Positions 1 through 13,029 of a stretch of 64,000 nt of DNA are shown here, one piece after another. This DNA comes from Phytoseiulus persimilis. Lineage: Eukaryota > Arthropoda > Arachnida > Mesostigmata > Phytoseiidae. The notes below the pieces were generated by a model that saw only the letters and a list, made by a program, of their open reading frames with translations, did no database searches and had not been told where the DNA came from. A program made the position numbers and the translations under genes. The stretch spans positions 15,888,211 to 15,952,210 of the forward strand of contig CM075104.1 in assembly GCA_037576195.1 (NCBI GenBank). The letters are read 5' to 3'. The first letter of the stretch is position 1. The number at the start of each line of letters is the position of its first letter.

Positions 1-1879
1 GTGTCTGTTCGGGACTCGTTGCAACCGATGGTTCGTCTTCGGCTTGAGAACTCGGGAACTGGCCGTGCTCGTAGAAGTGTTTCAACAGCTGCTCTTTCTC
101 AACCCACCGGTCGTACATCCACGTCGTCAGCTTATCGGAATCACCAAACGGAACGTCCTTCACGGCGAATTTTCTGTGGGACGAAGGGAAACGATTGACG
201 GAGTGCCGTTAACGATGCCATCGCTTGATGTCAAAAACAAAGCCGGAATACCTCGATGCCGTCGAACCTTGATCGAAGCTAATTAGAGCTTCAAATGCAT
301 GAAATTCACTTGCCGATAATGGAAGTGGACAGCGTGAGGTTTTCTGTAGCCTGTCACGATTGCCAAAATGTCGAGGGGTCTCTGGGGGGCCCCCGGGTAT
401 CCGATTGTCAAGTCGACCACATACTCCATCGGAGCCTGACCTCGCAGATGCTCTTTGTCCGTCAAGATCTCCAAAGCCAGCTGTTCGAAGAGTGACCCGT
501 TAGTTGGAAGGAACGAGAATGGGTGAGACGGAGAGGATGAATGGATAGACACAACGGATCGAGTGTTTATTGACCGCGCAGTCGGTACCTGAGTGGCTCC
601 AACGCGAGGCAGTGTAACATATTCAAGTTTGGGGAAGCCGTGTTTCGCAGCGAAGCGCTGGCTGCTTTCCAGACGCTTGCTGAGGAAGCCTCCTTCGGGA
701 AAGATCACCATCCATTCGAGTTGCCGAGGGAGATAGACCTAAAAGCATAACCAGTGTCCGTAAGCATTAGATGAGCAGCCCTACTCAGCATGAGTTCAAG
801 CGCAGCGAGGAGAGGAGGAAACGAAATCGACATAGGAGAGCCTCCTCTTCCGGAAATACACTGACCTCGAGGAGGTGTTGTTTGAAGGTGTCCAGCTGGG
901 ATTGACGAGTGTCTTTGCCTTGTGTAATGAAGAAATCCCCGTGTGTGATCGAGACCACACCGAAGTTCGTATACTTGAACATCGCATCCATCACCCACAT
1001 CACATTATCACAGACATACTTCTTCACCTGGAAAGAGCAAACAGATCTACGGTCATCGAGCTGCCAAAGGCTCCTGGCAGCAGTGCTCCAAGTAAACATG
1101 CGGCTGATTCGATTGCTCAACGTCGAGCGACTCTGAGTCAATAACAGAAGTTGCTGATACTGGCTCCATGACGATTTTCTGCCCATGGAGGATGTTTTGC
1201 TCATGATCGCAATGCATGGCATTCGCTTGCACACACTCCACCGGAATCGAGAAACTTGCGGAAACCTGCAGATCATGAGCTCGAGAGAGCGTTCGGAGGA
1301 GAGCCCTCCCTCAGCAACGCAGCGACGGCAGCCGGCCAAGCACGTTACCGCTTAGGAATTGAGTCACGCCACGTTCAGTAATTAATGCCGTTAACGCGAA
1401 AGTTTCTCTTTGAAACGCTGAATCAAACGCAGCCTAACTCACCTGAAAGCACGCCATAAGGAGAGGCACGTCGCCCGTACTTTGGTGGTTAGCGATGAGT
1501 AACGTGCGTTTGTCGTGAAGGTCTTCGATGTCATCCCCAGCCTCGTGGATGACGTAGCCGGCTGAAAAACTCCAGTAGCCAACCTGCAAAGTTGAAAAGC
1601 ATAGGAGATGTCGGGTTGGCGGCGCGAGAATGCTCCTATGAGCCTGGGCCCTCTATCTGATTTCGAAGGAAGCTTCTTTGAATAGGGGAGACTCACCATG
1701 AGCAGCAAATTTTTGTAGAGAACCTTCTCAACCCAAGTATAGAATCGAGTCCCGCGAATCGGGAGCAGGCACACCCACATCCAGATCAAGTAGGTTGGGA
1801 TGCAATAGATGTTGTTGACAATGACGAACGCCACTCGCAGGACACATTGCAACTGAGCCATCACCTGCGCCACCTGCAT
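1..1879 (-). CDS. LPGAT1: LPGAT1-like lysophospholipid acyltransferase (3' end off window)
   Basis: Transfers an acyl group to a lysophospholipid at the endoplasmic reticulum, by family. Coding exons on the minus strand: 1697-1879, 1443-1583, 866-1027, 589-738, 314-480 and 1-173; all phases agree and 325 residues are visible, against 370 in the human protein. The match to human LPGAT1 as I recall it runs the whole length: a hydrophobic N-terminal segment with 'FVIVNN' (residues 18-23), catalytic motif NHQSTGD (93-99, His94 and Asp99), 'KYTNFG' and 'GDFFI' in exon 3, motif FPEGGF (175-180), 'TLPRVGAT' and '[13 protein letters not shown]' in exons 4-5, and 'KDVPF...LTTWMY' in exon 6. The ATG at 1879 lies just inside an exon whose acceptor is at 1883-1885, so at least one 5' UTR intron is likely; the start fits the human N-terminus in length. 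Introns are 113, 415, 127, 108 and 140 nt. The last begins with GC, not GT. The C-terminal 45 or so residues and the stop lie left of the window. Confidence 0.93.
174..313 (-). other. LPGAT1: GC-AG intron of LPGAT1
   Basis: On the minus strand exon 5 ends '...CATTATCG' and the intron opens GCAAGT (313-308), the usual consensus of the rare GC-AG class. It closes with a pyrimidine-rich CCCACAG at 180-174. Only this donor puts exon 6 in the right frame: it gives '[11 protein letters not shown]', matching human 'HYRIFPIKDVP'. The tempting GT four bases downstream (309-308) would shift the frame. Confidence 0.85.
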
Positions 1880-1905
1880 CTCCTGTGAAATAGAATGAAA
1901 GTGAT

Positions 1906-4900
1906 GTCCTCCGATTCGATCAGCTCACAAACGCTCGCTACAAACGATTCCTGAGTTCGGTTCCATCCATCGTTCACTCGAAACATTCGGAGAGAACAGA
2001 TACTCTGCTACTTCGTGATCTTTGACCGTGCGGTCTGATTATCAGGACCCCCGGGCAACGCCCGTGAGAGCTTCGCGGTTTCCGACGCTGGTTTTGATTC
2101 TTAATCTAGAGTTCTAGGAGATCCGATAATCAGCTGGAGGGTATCCAGCATTGAGACGGGGGAAAGTTTTCATCCAACGTGTGTCGAGCGATTGGGAGTC
2201 AGTGTTCATCCGAACGACGAGGAATCTTCCGCTGGAGGGATCATCCCGTTCGCAGTGACAGCGACTCGTTTCCGTTACACCGGACGAGTTTGGCTCGTTT
2301 GGTCGGGCAAAAGCAATGACATCATCGGGCGTAAGCGTCGAGCAGCCTGGCAAGATTTTCAGAAGATCCACAGAAGAGTGGCATTTCGCAAAGTTCTGAT
2401 ATTGTTTCACCATCGATTCGATTTCATTCGTAAACAGGCTCTTGATAACGAACCGGTGCCGGCCATAGAAAGCGAGCGGGCAATGAGCCAGTCATCCATC
2501 GGGCAAATTACTCACTTACGTGAACCCGTTCGTAACACCTGCAGTTATTTTAGACCGAGCACGGTGCGGGAAAAGAAAGCGCAGCTCAGTAACAAACTGT
2601 TTTTCGTCTCTAACTTCAATCTGGGTGATTCATCTGAATTTACGCAACCGCGGAACGAGAGACGAGCGATCCAGACAAAGTTGAATGGCGTTTGGCTCCA
2701 AAGGGCGTATCATCTATTCTCAGCTCGAGCCGGGTAGCGAGAAAGGTATTTTTGATTCGGTTCACGTGGACATCGATCAGAACTAGCAACCGCCACCACC
2801 AGAAAGCCGCGTGGCCTTGGGATGACTTTCTGTTTCGAGTTCCCCCTGAATCTTTTCGAAGTCCTTCGAACAACAATCGAGCCACTGATGCGTCGGGTGG
2901 AAGTCAGCGGTTTAAATCGCTGTTAGCGAGAACGGTCCAAGACTCGCCCCGATCTATCCGTCCATTCACCCTCCAGACCGTTAGTACGCGAGAGGTTGAC
3001 CGAACGAGTCAAGTCGAACTTTGAACTGTGTCACAAGAACACCCGACACAACTCAGTAAGATGTCACTGATGATCCGAACCGCTACTTCCGAGCGCGGAC
3101 ACAAATGATGGAACCGCCTTCGCCTTCCCGCACTAGTGGTTCGGCGACTGTTTTTCGGGCAGTCCCGCTCCGCTCTCAGGTGGGATTTCTGATTTCCCAG
3201 CGAGCGGATTCAGAGTGAGACATCCGTGCTAACCGAATACCCTAAATTATGTCAATCCGGTCCAACAGGTTGGCGGTGATCTGAACGCCGTCATTTGCTT
3301 GAAAGCTACTGTTGTATGCGATTACACGAACGGCGCACTCCACCCACAGGAGCTAACAATCGTTCGAAGGTCGATGAAAGCCCCCGAAAACCGAGCGACA
3401 GAGCACAGACTCGCTGGAGGGACGATATCGATGCCCAGGTGCTCCCTCCGGATACTTCTACGGAACCGACCATGTCGAGCCGGTCTCCAACGTACGATGC
3501 GACCGAAGTTTCGAAGTCGAAGAGTAGATTCTTGACAATCGCGATTCGTGGACCTGGCATGTGGTCCACGTGGATGGCTTTTCTCCGTACTCAATGAATG
3601 AATTCAAACAATGACCTCTCCCATCATACGTGAGGGCCAATGAAACACTACAGCGAAGTATTCATGAAACTCGGGGTCTGAACGAGCCCATGACGAAACC
3701 AAGAGTCAACGCGGAAGTTTGGTCTCAAGTTACCAACTTGCGAAATCGCTTCGTTTCAGTTTGTCGCAAAACGCGCCACTCCATTGATTTCACCGGCCAG
3801 GCTCCGGTCAAACGCCGTGTTGGACGACAGTTTGCAATGTCGTTGTCGTCTCCGCCGTCGTTGTTCTTGTTTGGCTGCGTTTGCCAAGTCCCAAATTTCG
3901 CCGAGGTCCGTGATTCGCGTGTTCGCAGGGCATAATAATTACATTTCTGAGTGGCTCAAGTTTCACAACATTTCCGCGAGCTTTTACCCGACCAAAGGAA
4001 TGTTAGACTGAGAGACTAAGCAGGCGCTTCTAAAGACGTTACCTTGATACACTCTGAGATTCTACATCGCTGGTTAGGGCGGGTCGCGTAAACGCACCAT
4101 TGATTTCGTTTCAAGCTTTTCGCCTTACAATCTTTCGTCACAGAACCGATCGATTCGTTCACTCAAAGAATATTTCAAGGCAGAGAGAAGGCCGGAATTC
4201 CTCAAAACAGCACCATCGCCGAGCGTCGACATTACGCATAATTTCCACGCTTAGCTATAGAAGCCCTGATCTTGATCAGCACCTACATCGTCAAGATTAT
4301 TCCGAGCCAGTGTGATTATGGCAATACTTTCGGAATCAAGTTATCACACAGCGCTGCTAATAGATGAGACGAATCTGCGAGGGAACTTGAGAGAGAAAAC
4401 ATGCACTTCAAGGCAATGCCGTGTTTGAGAAAGGAACTCTATTCGGGAACGATTCCACGGCCGGAAGCTTCCTCGAACCACCCGCGGTGTGTACAAAAAG
4501 ATAACGACCGTAATTACTCAACTACTGATCGAATTCTGATCTCGACGGTCGCCAAGCACATTCCATCTCCTGTTGGACAAGGACCGTCTGACTTAGACTT
4601 CCTATCCAGGTCATCGAGTGCACGAGGGACAGACTATGAAATCATTGTGGGGTCCCGCGACAATTCCTGACCAATTGGTTGATGAGAATAAGAATCACGT
4701 CCCAGAAGCAGTGATATCTACCTAAGGACGATACGGTGGCCATCTTCAGAGAATCGAGAGACAATGCGAGTTCGCACGGAAGAATACGCAAACGTGCGAA
4801 AAGGTGATTGCGGTGAGGGAGTTCCCTGCGGGTTCTGGCCGGGGGTTTGCGTGGGCGGTTCCGGAATGAGTGACCAACTACACCGTGAGAATTCTCCTGT

Positions 4901-7900
4901 CATCGAAACTCTTCGCAAACCAGGGCATTCCATCGGTTAGCTCGCCCACCGTTTGCGGACTCTAACAGTACCACTCAATTGAGCGAGTTCTCGTCACGGG
5001 ACAGACACAGGGCACCGTTCTCTCTACCGTATGCAAAATGGAATAGCCAACCGCAGAACAAGATACGACCTTATCTCAGTCAGCACAGAAAATAAAGGGA
5101 AGCAAGTCAAGGGCGTAACGAAGTGTTCGGTTAAGCGTTCGGAATCGCTGCCGTCCAGAAAAAAAAAGATGATCAAGAGAAAGTTGACGAACTAGCGGCC
5201 AAGCACACTTCCTTTGGTTGCGTGCGCGACACGATGCTAAGCTTTTGATGATGAACTGCCATGGTCATCACGCATCTCGCACGCCGCATCTTCGCGATCT
5301 ACCTGCAGGCTTTCTGTTCGGTCGGCGACCACCATCCCGATGTTTGTCAACAGGATCGCAACTGACCATTGCCGCAAATCCAAGTGACAGTTGCGGTGAG
5401 GCCGTCTCCTTACCAACGCACAAGTGCCAGCAATCAAACAGGGCCACTCACCGTCGCTTCAGCAGCCAGAGAAGAATACGAACGGCCACGGAAAAATAAC
5501 GAAACGGTCCAAACTACAACGAGTCGCCGTTCCGCGACTCACTGTTATAACCAGTCGAAGAAGTTACTCAAATATTTCTTCGCGAACAACGACGACAACC
5601 TTGCAATGACAATATTCATCGATGCCCACATTCAGGATTGTTTTCCGATTTCACCGAGTGGTCTCTTGCTCAATGCAACGACGACGGCACTTCCAAAGTT
5701 CAGTGCCTCCAACAACAACATCCTGAGAAAGAGTCCCAGTATTCCTTCGTTCCTTCCTTCCCGCATGCGAAGTCACTCAACCCTGACAGCGAGCAAGCAG
5801 ATCGAGCGGCGCCTTGGATCGCTCAGAAATTGATTGGGACTCACTTTGAGTGTGTAAGCACTATTTCTGAATCGAGAGAGGAACTAATGCGCTGCACAGC
5901 ATGTTCGTTGTTCTGTCATTCTTTTCAACTCGAGCGTTCACTCTCGTAGTTGGATCATCACAGCGAAACTCTCCGGCAAATGGTCTCGCCCGAAAATCCA
6001 CGTCGTTGCGTCAGTTATCCATGACTCACGCAAAAATCGCCTCAGAATCGGCGGAGCAGGCCGCCAGACAGCGAGAGCTCATGAAACTGGTTGGCACAAC
6101 TGGCTGAAGGACAGTAACGATCTCGAACGGAAAAGGAAGCCACCCTGACCGATCGTCTCGAGAAGAATGATCGATTAGTGCTGCTTCCAATTAGACAAAA
6201 CAATGATATCGCACGACGGCTAGCATCTGCGTCTGGACGGACCTATCTCATACTGGCTCATTCATCGAAAGCCCCTTCAGGGACCGATCAAGCCGAGCTT
6301 GGGAATGAGCTTCCTTCGATCAACCATGTGAAACTGTGCGACATGTGAGTCGAAGTTTGATCGTCCAGATCGAGCAGCCGGTCAGCTGATCGGTGCGTTG
6401 GCCGCCAAACACAGCAGGAATCGATAGGATTGATGGAAGTGATAACCGTGGAAAGAGTTGATAGGATCCGATCAACTCTTTCGGCACAGCATATTGGAAC
6501 AGCGAAAGGCAACGCCGTTCCGTACGCTTGACTTTAGCCTTGCTGTAGAGCAAATCGATGCTACAGAATGGAACCTGTCTCGTGGGCGCGCAGTCACTCC
6601 TCCTCGATCAAGATTTTCGAGCTGGAGGAAAGATACGGAGTCTTTATCAGCGGCGACTCAGAAAAACCGGCGCTTCCCCGAAAAATGAAGCCGAAATGGA
6701 CCGAAAGAAACTCGTTTCCGAGGACTCCAGCTGATTCGCTGGAGGCCTGGCTTGTTTCAACAGTTTTTCCAGACGCGGCTTCGTCCGAGCTCACTGCTGG
6801 AGACACGCGTAGGAGAAGCGAGACAGATCCCGCCGGAATTCCCGATCCCTGGCTACGCGGTGAGCGCGTCCGATGCATTATCCGACGTTATCGAGGGAGT
6901 TGAACGAACAATTGACAAAGTTCGAGCGGAAGATCGATGGTTCTCAACTATGATCTCTCGTTCGCTAGCCGCGTGCCAGACCGTGTGTTGCTCATGAACG
7001 CCGAGTGGAAGCCGGATCAGATCACCGAATTCTATGAGAAAAACTCGATGCGTTCTCCGAATCACGACAAAGCTATCTCTACGCAGCCACCCCGATCTGC
7101 GAGCTTGCATCTCCCCGCCTGTGAGTGCACTGCGCGCAGCTGATTTCGGGCGCTTTTGAAGCAGGATGATTCGATCAGCTCCGAGTCGAGAGAACAGCTT
7201 GTCGGCGAATCCGCGTTCCATTCACCGTCTGATCGCTTGAGAAGCTCACGCAGGAGTAACGTGTGAACCACACACCGTAGACGAAAGCACGAATTCAGGC
7301 GTCGGGGCTGTCGCCGCCGAGAATACCACTGCCATGGAAGAGTTGGGATTGAGTCACAAACCTTTTTGTTTCTCCATTGTCGAATGTTATTCCGATATTG
7401 GGCTAGCTCGACGCCGCGGATCATTTCGGCCTCGCTGTTGGGGCTCACCGCTGGTTCGCTCGCCTTCCCGATTCCACAACGCGCCCACCCTGCTCGGAGG
7501 CTTGCTGAAACTCGGGCAGCGCACTTTTCCACCTCGCGTGGCGAACACTCTTCGTCGGTGAATCCCACCGGCGGCGGTCGCTCTCACGCCGAACTGTGCA
7601 ACGCTCTCAGCTGAGGGAGCTGGTTCGCTGTGGACAAGGCAAGGAGCGGTCGTGAATCCAGTAACGAATGAGCAGACGAGCTTCCAGCCGCATGTGCCAA
7701 AGACGGTTGGAGGGAGGACGGCCGGAGAGAGGGAGAGATTTGACAGGAGCACGCTCTCTCGAGTCCGCTTTTCAGAATCCCGGCGGAGCAGAGTTCGGAG
7801 CGAACAACACTATCAGCCACCACTTAGAACAACCTCACAGCGACTTCGATTCGATAGAAGTGTGCGCGAGGTACGTTCCAACGACTCGAGAGTTGGCGAC

Positions 7901-10900
7901 CGACGATCTGGGAACACCGGGACCGCAGCACAACAACACTAGATCATGCAGCGCTCAGCGGCCGTTGCTGTTGGAGCAAGCTTCGTTGGAGAGGAGTGTG
8001 CGACGAGTGAAGGGACCCCACCGCCGCCACGGCTGCCGCTACCAACACCGCTCCCACCGTTTGTAGAGGGCTCTGCCGTCGACCTATCATCAGCATCATC
8101 ATTGACGGCGCGTTGGCGGGTATAGCAAGCTTCCGAACCGGCTACCGAGTAAGCAAGTCAGCCGGGTAAGGCGGGGACGCCCAACCGAGAGCACCGGGAT
8201 AAAAAAACAGATGAAACTCATCGGAGGGTTTTCAATTTCGAACGAGAGGTCGTTGCTGCCAGCGAATCGTCCGAGAGAGAGAGAGAGAGAGAAGCTAACC
8301 AGCTTCATCCGGGGGCTGTGGCAAGCTCGAGGGGCCGGCGATAATCTGCGAGTTTTGACCAACTTCTCGAAGCAGTAAACCTCCAGGGACTTCCCCTGCC
8401 TCTGGCCATCACCGTTTCCAAATCCGATAGCATCCGAGAAGTTGGAGTTCGGATATTTGATGTGTTCTTGCAGAGCCCGTGAACTGAGATGGGATCCCCG
8501 TCGACACTGTGATCCCGAGCGAGACGAACGGGCTCGGATTCACGCCGACAAGAATCCAGTTTCCCGGTTGTATCTCAACAGCGAAGAGGCGGCCAGGATT
8601 CCAACAAGGCAGCTTGAACTCACCTCTCAGTGCAGAGAAGAAAACGCCATCCTCCGATCACTGGGCGAGGCGCTGTTTCGAAGGGGGATAGGGGGGATGC
8701 AGTTGTCACTATTTGAATCAGAGACTGTACGTTCCTCTCAAACAAAATTGGAATCTCGAAATGTCGCCCGAAACCTGCGGAGGGGTTACGGTCTCTGAGC
8801 GTGACTGCTCCCCACCGCGCTGGCTCAACGCCGCCTCGTGGGTCCGAGTCGGGCAGAAATGACACCGTGTCGCATGATGATTATGATGGTGAGCGTTTAC
8901 CTCTGGTGTTTCAATGGTTCCACACGAGGTCAAACAATAGGGCCGTTTTCCTCGAAGAGTATCATGAGGAGCCGAGCTCGTTCTACGTTTCCACGCACTG
9001 CCACTCATCATATAAGAAGCGTGCGACCTTCCCAGGCAGCGACTTCGCTTGGGGACCATGGCAAGAATTAGTCGAATTTGACCCGTCGAATGTTCAAGGT
9101 CACCAACAATAGAGTAGACGCGGGCGCTGAGCTACGTGCGCAGCAAATTCATCTTCAACAGTAACACCTGTGAATTCCGGCTGTCAACTCTGACTAACTT
9201 CTTTCTCAACGTCGCAAACAATTTCAGAAATCGTGGCCAGCACTACAACTATGCCAGAATCAATGAGTAAGGATGACTCGACTCCTATCAGTTTTCGCCC
9301 TTCCTACGTCAATGGCAGGGCTCTCCCACTGAGTTCTGCACTTGACCTGCGAAGCCTGGCTGGAGATCGACTGAATTGATAACGAACGACTCGCAACGGA
9401 TGGACCCAAGGATGGGTTGAATATGCGTCAAGCGAAACGATTCCAAAGTACTCAACCTATTAGTTTCGTCTCGCCGAGTGTCCAGCATCACATTGGAGCG
9501 GGAACAATCGTTCGAGAAGAGGTGGCGACCGTACTGAGCTGAAGGCAAGGACGGCGCAAGGGCCTGAGCGCCGTTCTAGTGAGGAATCGGGTTTGGTTCG
9601 CCCGACGGCCAGAATGCGGAATAATAATAAGCGCGATCTATCAAAGCAGGACAAAAGACATCAAAAGCCGACGCCGCCGCAGATGTCATTGCATGAGAGA
9701 AAAATTGCAGCAGAGTAGCGGAACAGCAAAGCGGAACTCTCACTCGGTGGACCCATGGACCGCCTCCCTGCAACCATTTCGCCCCTTGCCATTCCGGAGT
9801 CAGGAAATCTCCCGAGAAATGCCGAGTTTGCTACGAAGAAAATACGAGCCACCAGTCGATCGGTCGTCTGAAACGATGAACTACAATCGATGACTGCTAC
9901 GTCCACCTTTAATCGAGGGAATAAATATCACGGCTGCTCCAACAGAGGACGGCGCCGAGGCTACAGAATTTTCTTCGGCGAGATTGGGAATTTCGATGAT
10001 TCTGTGTAACGCGCCAGTGGCACGGATAGTTTTTACGTATGGACGCCGCCGGACGGCGCAAAGGGACTGCAAACAGCCTCCGATGAGAACTGAAAAAACT
10101 TCACGACTTCCTCCAGAAATCCACCGGAAATCTCAGCTTCTGGGACATCTCTTGCGCTCGAAACAACCGAGTCCAAGAGGAACGGCTCTGGTGAAACACG
10201 CGCACGTGGAGGCAGCACCTCAAAAAACGTGGTTAATGAGAGTTCCAACTTCGATGTTATCGATGCATTCATCTGCGCCGGCAATCACCGCTCGGGCTAT
10301 TGCGCGCGTTTCACCGGCGAGCTTTTGGAACGCAAGCTTGTTGGTGGGGAGGGTATGCTCATCTTTCGTACAAACAAAACGTTCATTCCCTATCTTACAC
10401 ACTGCGTTGAATGAGAACGTGTCGCCTCGAAAGTTGTTTTCAGTTTGGATTCGAAAGCAGCCCCGCGAAGATTATCGCGGCTTTCAACATTCTCGCAGAA
10501 AGAGCCGGAAATCGCAAGACACACCGACAGTTCCAGATAAGGGTTTTCGATCACGCACCACGGGAAATGTTCTGGTGCAGCTGTAGTTCGGGACTTCAAA
10601 CATGAACACTCGCTAAAACATCGGCGGAGACATGAGCAACTGTGCCAAAAGAGCTCATCGAAAGCCCCTGTGAACACATGCTCTGAGGATGGTGACGGAT
10701 GTTCGCGAGGCCTGCTCGGACCAAGCTCCCAGCCTGACCATATGATCGGACCGCGCGGTGTCCGTCTCTCTGATTACGGCAGTGTGGTCGACAGGATCAC
10801 TCACCTGTGTCGGAGGAGGGACTGCGTGACGTAACACACCTCGGCTTCCCATAGAGAATTCACTGTCGTGGAGACGCAGCAGCAGCGGCTTTGTTGAAAG

Positions 10901-12143
10901 CCATATCGTTCGACTCACTTGGCGGGAGTCTCCACTGTCGTTGATTCGTCGAGTCGAGATGTGTATCCCGCTGCCGCTACTGCAGCGGAGTCACAGAGAC
11001 AGTGTCCATGGATGGAGACGTCGTCTGCTGCAGAGTTTGCAGAGAGGGCGCCTCGATCGCCTCAGGCAGACGCGGTGAGCTCACAAACAAGCGCTCCGGG
11101 TGGATGACAGAATCGTGCACCTTCACGGCGGGTGGAAGTCGAAGCAAGAAAAGCGGACCTGAATCCGTTCGCTCGGGGACGCTGCGTGCCTGTCCTATTC
11201 ATCGGCTCCATGACGCATAAAAGCGATTGCTAATCGTCTGATGTTCCACAACTCATCCAGACATCATCGGACCCAGCCCGGGCGGGTTCGTGTTTCCTTC
11301 CGCCGAAGGGAAGCTGCCGAGAACCATCACGAGGACGAATGGTCGAGTTGCGATGAGCCAGACTCCGAGCCATCTGAACCAGAATCTTCGCCTGGAGAAC
11401 TTCACGAAGTTGCGAGAAAATTTTGAAGCTCAAATCAGAGATGGCACCACTCTCGCGGGAGAAGGGCGTCCCCGAAATTCTGAGAGCTATCCGCCGTTGC
11501 GGCCAGAAAATACCATCGAAAAGTCTAAGTCAGCTTTTCACAAGTCAAAACTTCCGTCATGCTTCCCCGATCTATTATTTGGAATAGGAAGCCACGGAAA
11601 GCTGACAGCAAACTATGCTGAAAATTACGCCTGAGGGAGAAACAATGCTTCTCGGCAGACTCTCAATTGAGCTTCTCTCGGTGGCAGGCTACCTCATCCT
11701 GTTTCCGAATGACTGTCCAAAATGGATATCCCAATGGCTCTCAACATCCTCAGGCTTCGCAGACCATTCGAACATTTCGAGGTGAAGCTTCCGCAGCACA
11801 GAGCGTAGATCGTCCAAATAGGTCACTCGATGGAAACGCATGGTTCCGAGATTGTTCCGAGTGGATTTGCCTCCGATGGCCGATGACTGCGAGAACGGTT
11901 TCCATGGTTCCCGTTTTCTTCGGGCAAATGTTGGATTTGGTGCCTCAGGTCTTTGGTAGCAAGGGTCAGGCCCCCTACGACGAAACCGAGCGCTACAAAC
12001 CAGAGGAGCCTCTGCCGAGGCACTTCAGGAGGCAGGAAGCAAAGAGCGTGGAGTTGGTGGGTACTTTTGGCAGTGGATTTCAAGGACGACCTTGTTCGGT
12101 CCCACTGGTAAGCACCAAAAGCTGAGCTAGTACTCGATGATGA
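1906..12143. other. Intergenic stretch, no defensible gene
   Basis: This stretch lies upstream of LPGAT1 and may hold its promoter and 5' UTR exons, which I cannot place. A (GA)n tract sits at 8273-8292. Several short open frames exist on both strands, none with a recognisable domain or a convincing splice chain. I see no RNA gene and no transposon ends. Confidence 0.5.
8273..8292. repeat. (GA)n microsatellite
   Basis: About ten GA units in a row, read directly. Confidence 0.95.
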
Positions 12144-13029
12144 TCTATATATATAAAAATCCAGGGTCTGTTTGTTTGTTTGTTTGTCCTCAATAGGCTC
12201 CTCCGGTATTGATCGGATCGACTTTGAACAAAGTGCATAATGTAGGGCGGCTCACCGGGAAGGACATAGGCCACCCACCCCTCCCCCCTTACCCCCTCGC
12301 GATTTACCCCAACTTTGACCCCCTCCATACTGTCACCCGCATCCAAATTCTGACGATAAGGTGCACCGCCCCGATATGACGCCAGCCAGACTCTTAGGCC
12401 TCATCCCATCGTCGTCGGACATACTTCCCCACCCCCTCATCTAACATGAAAATCTATCATAAAATAATCTGGAGGGGTGATTCCGAGACCAATCTGGCCG
12501 TTACTTCCCAACTCTGGAGGGGTGATTCTGAGACAAACCTGAGCATTACTTCCAATCTGACCATTACTTTCCAAGTTTGGAGGAGTGATCTCGGGACCAA
12601 TCTGACTATCACTTTCCAAGTCTGGAGGGGTGATCTCGAGACAAATCTAACCATACTTTTCAAAACCTGGAGGGGTGATTCCGGGACCAATCTGACCATG
12701 CTTCTCCGAATCTGGAGGGGTGATCTCGACACAAATCTGACCATACTTTTCAAAACCTGGAGGGGTGATTACGACACCAATCTGACCATGCTTCTCCGAA
12801 TCTGGAGGGATGATTACGACACCAATCTGACCATACTTCTCGAAACCATGATGCTGACCAACTGAAGAGAGAGGAAAGTGCCTCGATTCCAGGTCAGAAT
12901 CCTATCGAGAATCGGTGGCCACTCCCGAAGGTCTCATGACACTACATGTAAGGCAATGTGTGTCTGTCAGCAGTAGACTCCCGAAGCAAGGGACGGGCCG
13001 GTCAGCGTAGTCGGCCGAAGGCCGGCTAG
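12144..13029 (+). mobile_element. Non-autonomous Helitron, complete ends
   Basis: The element opens with TC (TCTATATATATAAAAATCC at 12144), followed by a TGTTTG run, and ends with CTAG at 13026-13029. Immediately before that end is a stem-loop, CGGCC-GAA-GGCCG (13012-13024), extendable to eight pairs. The base before the element is A and the base after is T, the A|T target typical of Helitrons, with no target duplication. These are the family's 5'-TC, 3' hairpin and CTRR hallmarks. No Rep/helicase coding is present in its 886 bp, so it would need enzyme from elsewhere. Its middle carries a 45-bp minisatellite, as some insect Helitron-related elements do. The orientation follows from the hairpin being at the right-hand end. 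Confidence 0.8.
12450..12855 (+). repeat. 45-bp minisatellite, about nine copies
   Basis: The word CTGGAGG (or TTGGAGG) recurs at 12469, 12514, 12577, 12622, 12667, 12712, 12757 and 12802. The spacing is 45 bp except once, where an extra 18 bp lies between the second and third. Later copies alternate between a 'CAAAACCTGG' and a 'CCGAATCTGG' form, giving a 90-bp higher-order unit. Because 45 is a multiple of three, frames stay open on both strands; I do not regard the 139-codon plus-strand reading as a gene. It lies wholly inside the Helitron. Confidence 0.92.

Noticed and set aside
10220-10414. Two overlapping plausible-looking peptides on opposite strands
   Set aside because: Both strands read like protein and neither has a recognisable domain. 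The minus-strand reading has a fair acceptor but no partner exon.
12450-12855. Possible CRISPR-like array
   Set aside because: The units are contiguous tandem copies without unique spacers, in a eukaryotic genome.
12446-12865. 139-codon frame of repeated 15-residue units ('W-R-G-D...T-N-L')
   Set aside because: It is the translation of the 45-bp minisatellite inside the Helitron; other frames over the array are also open.
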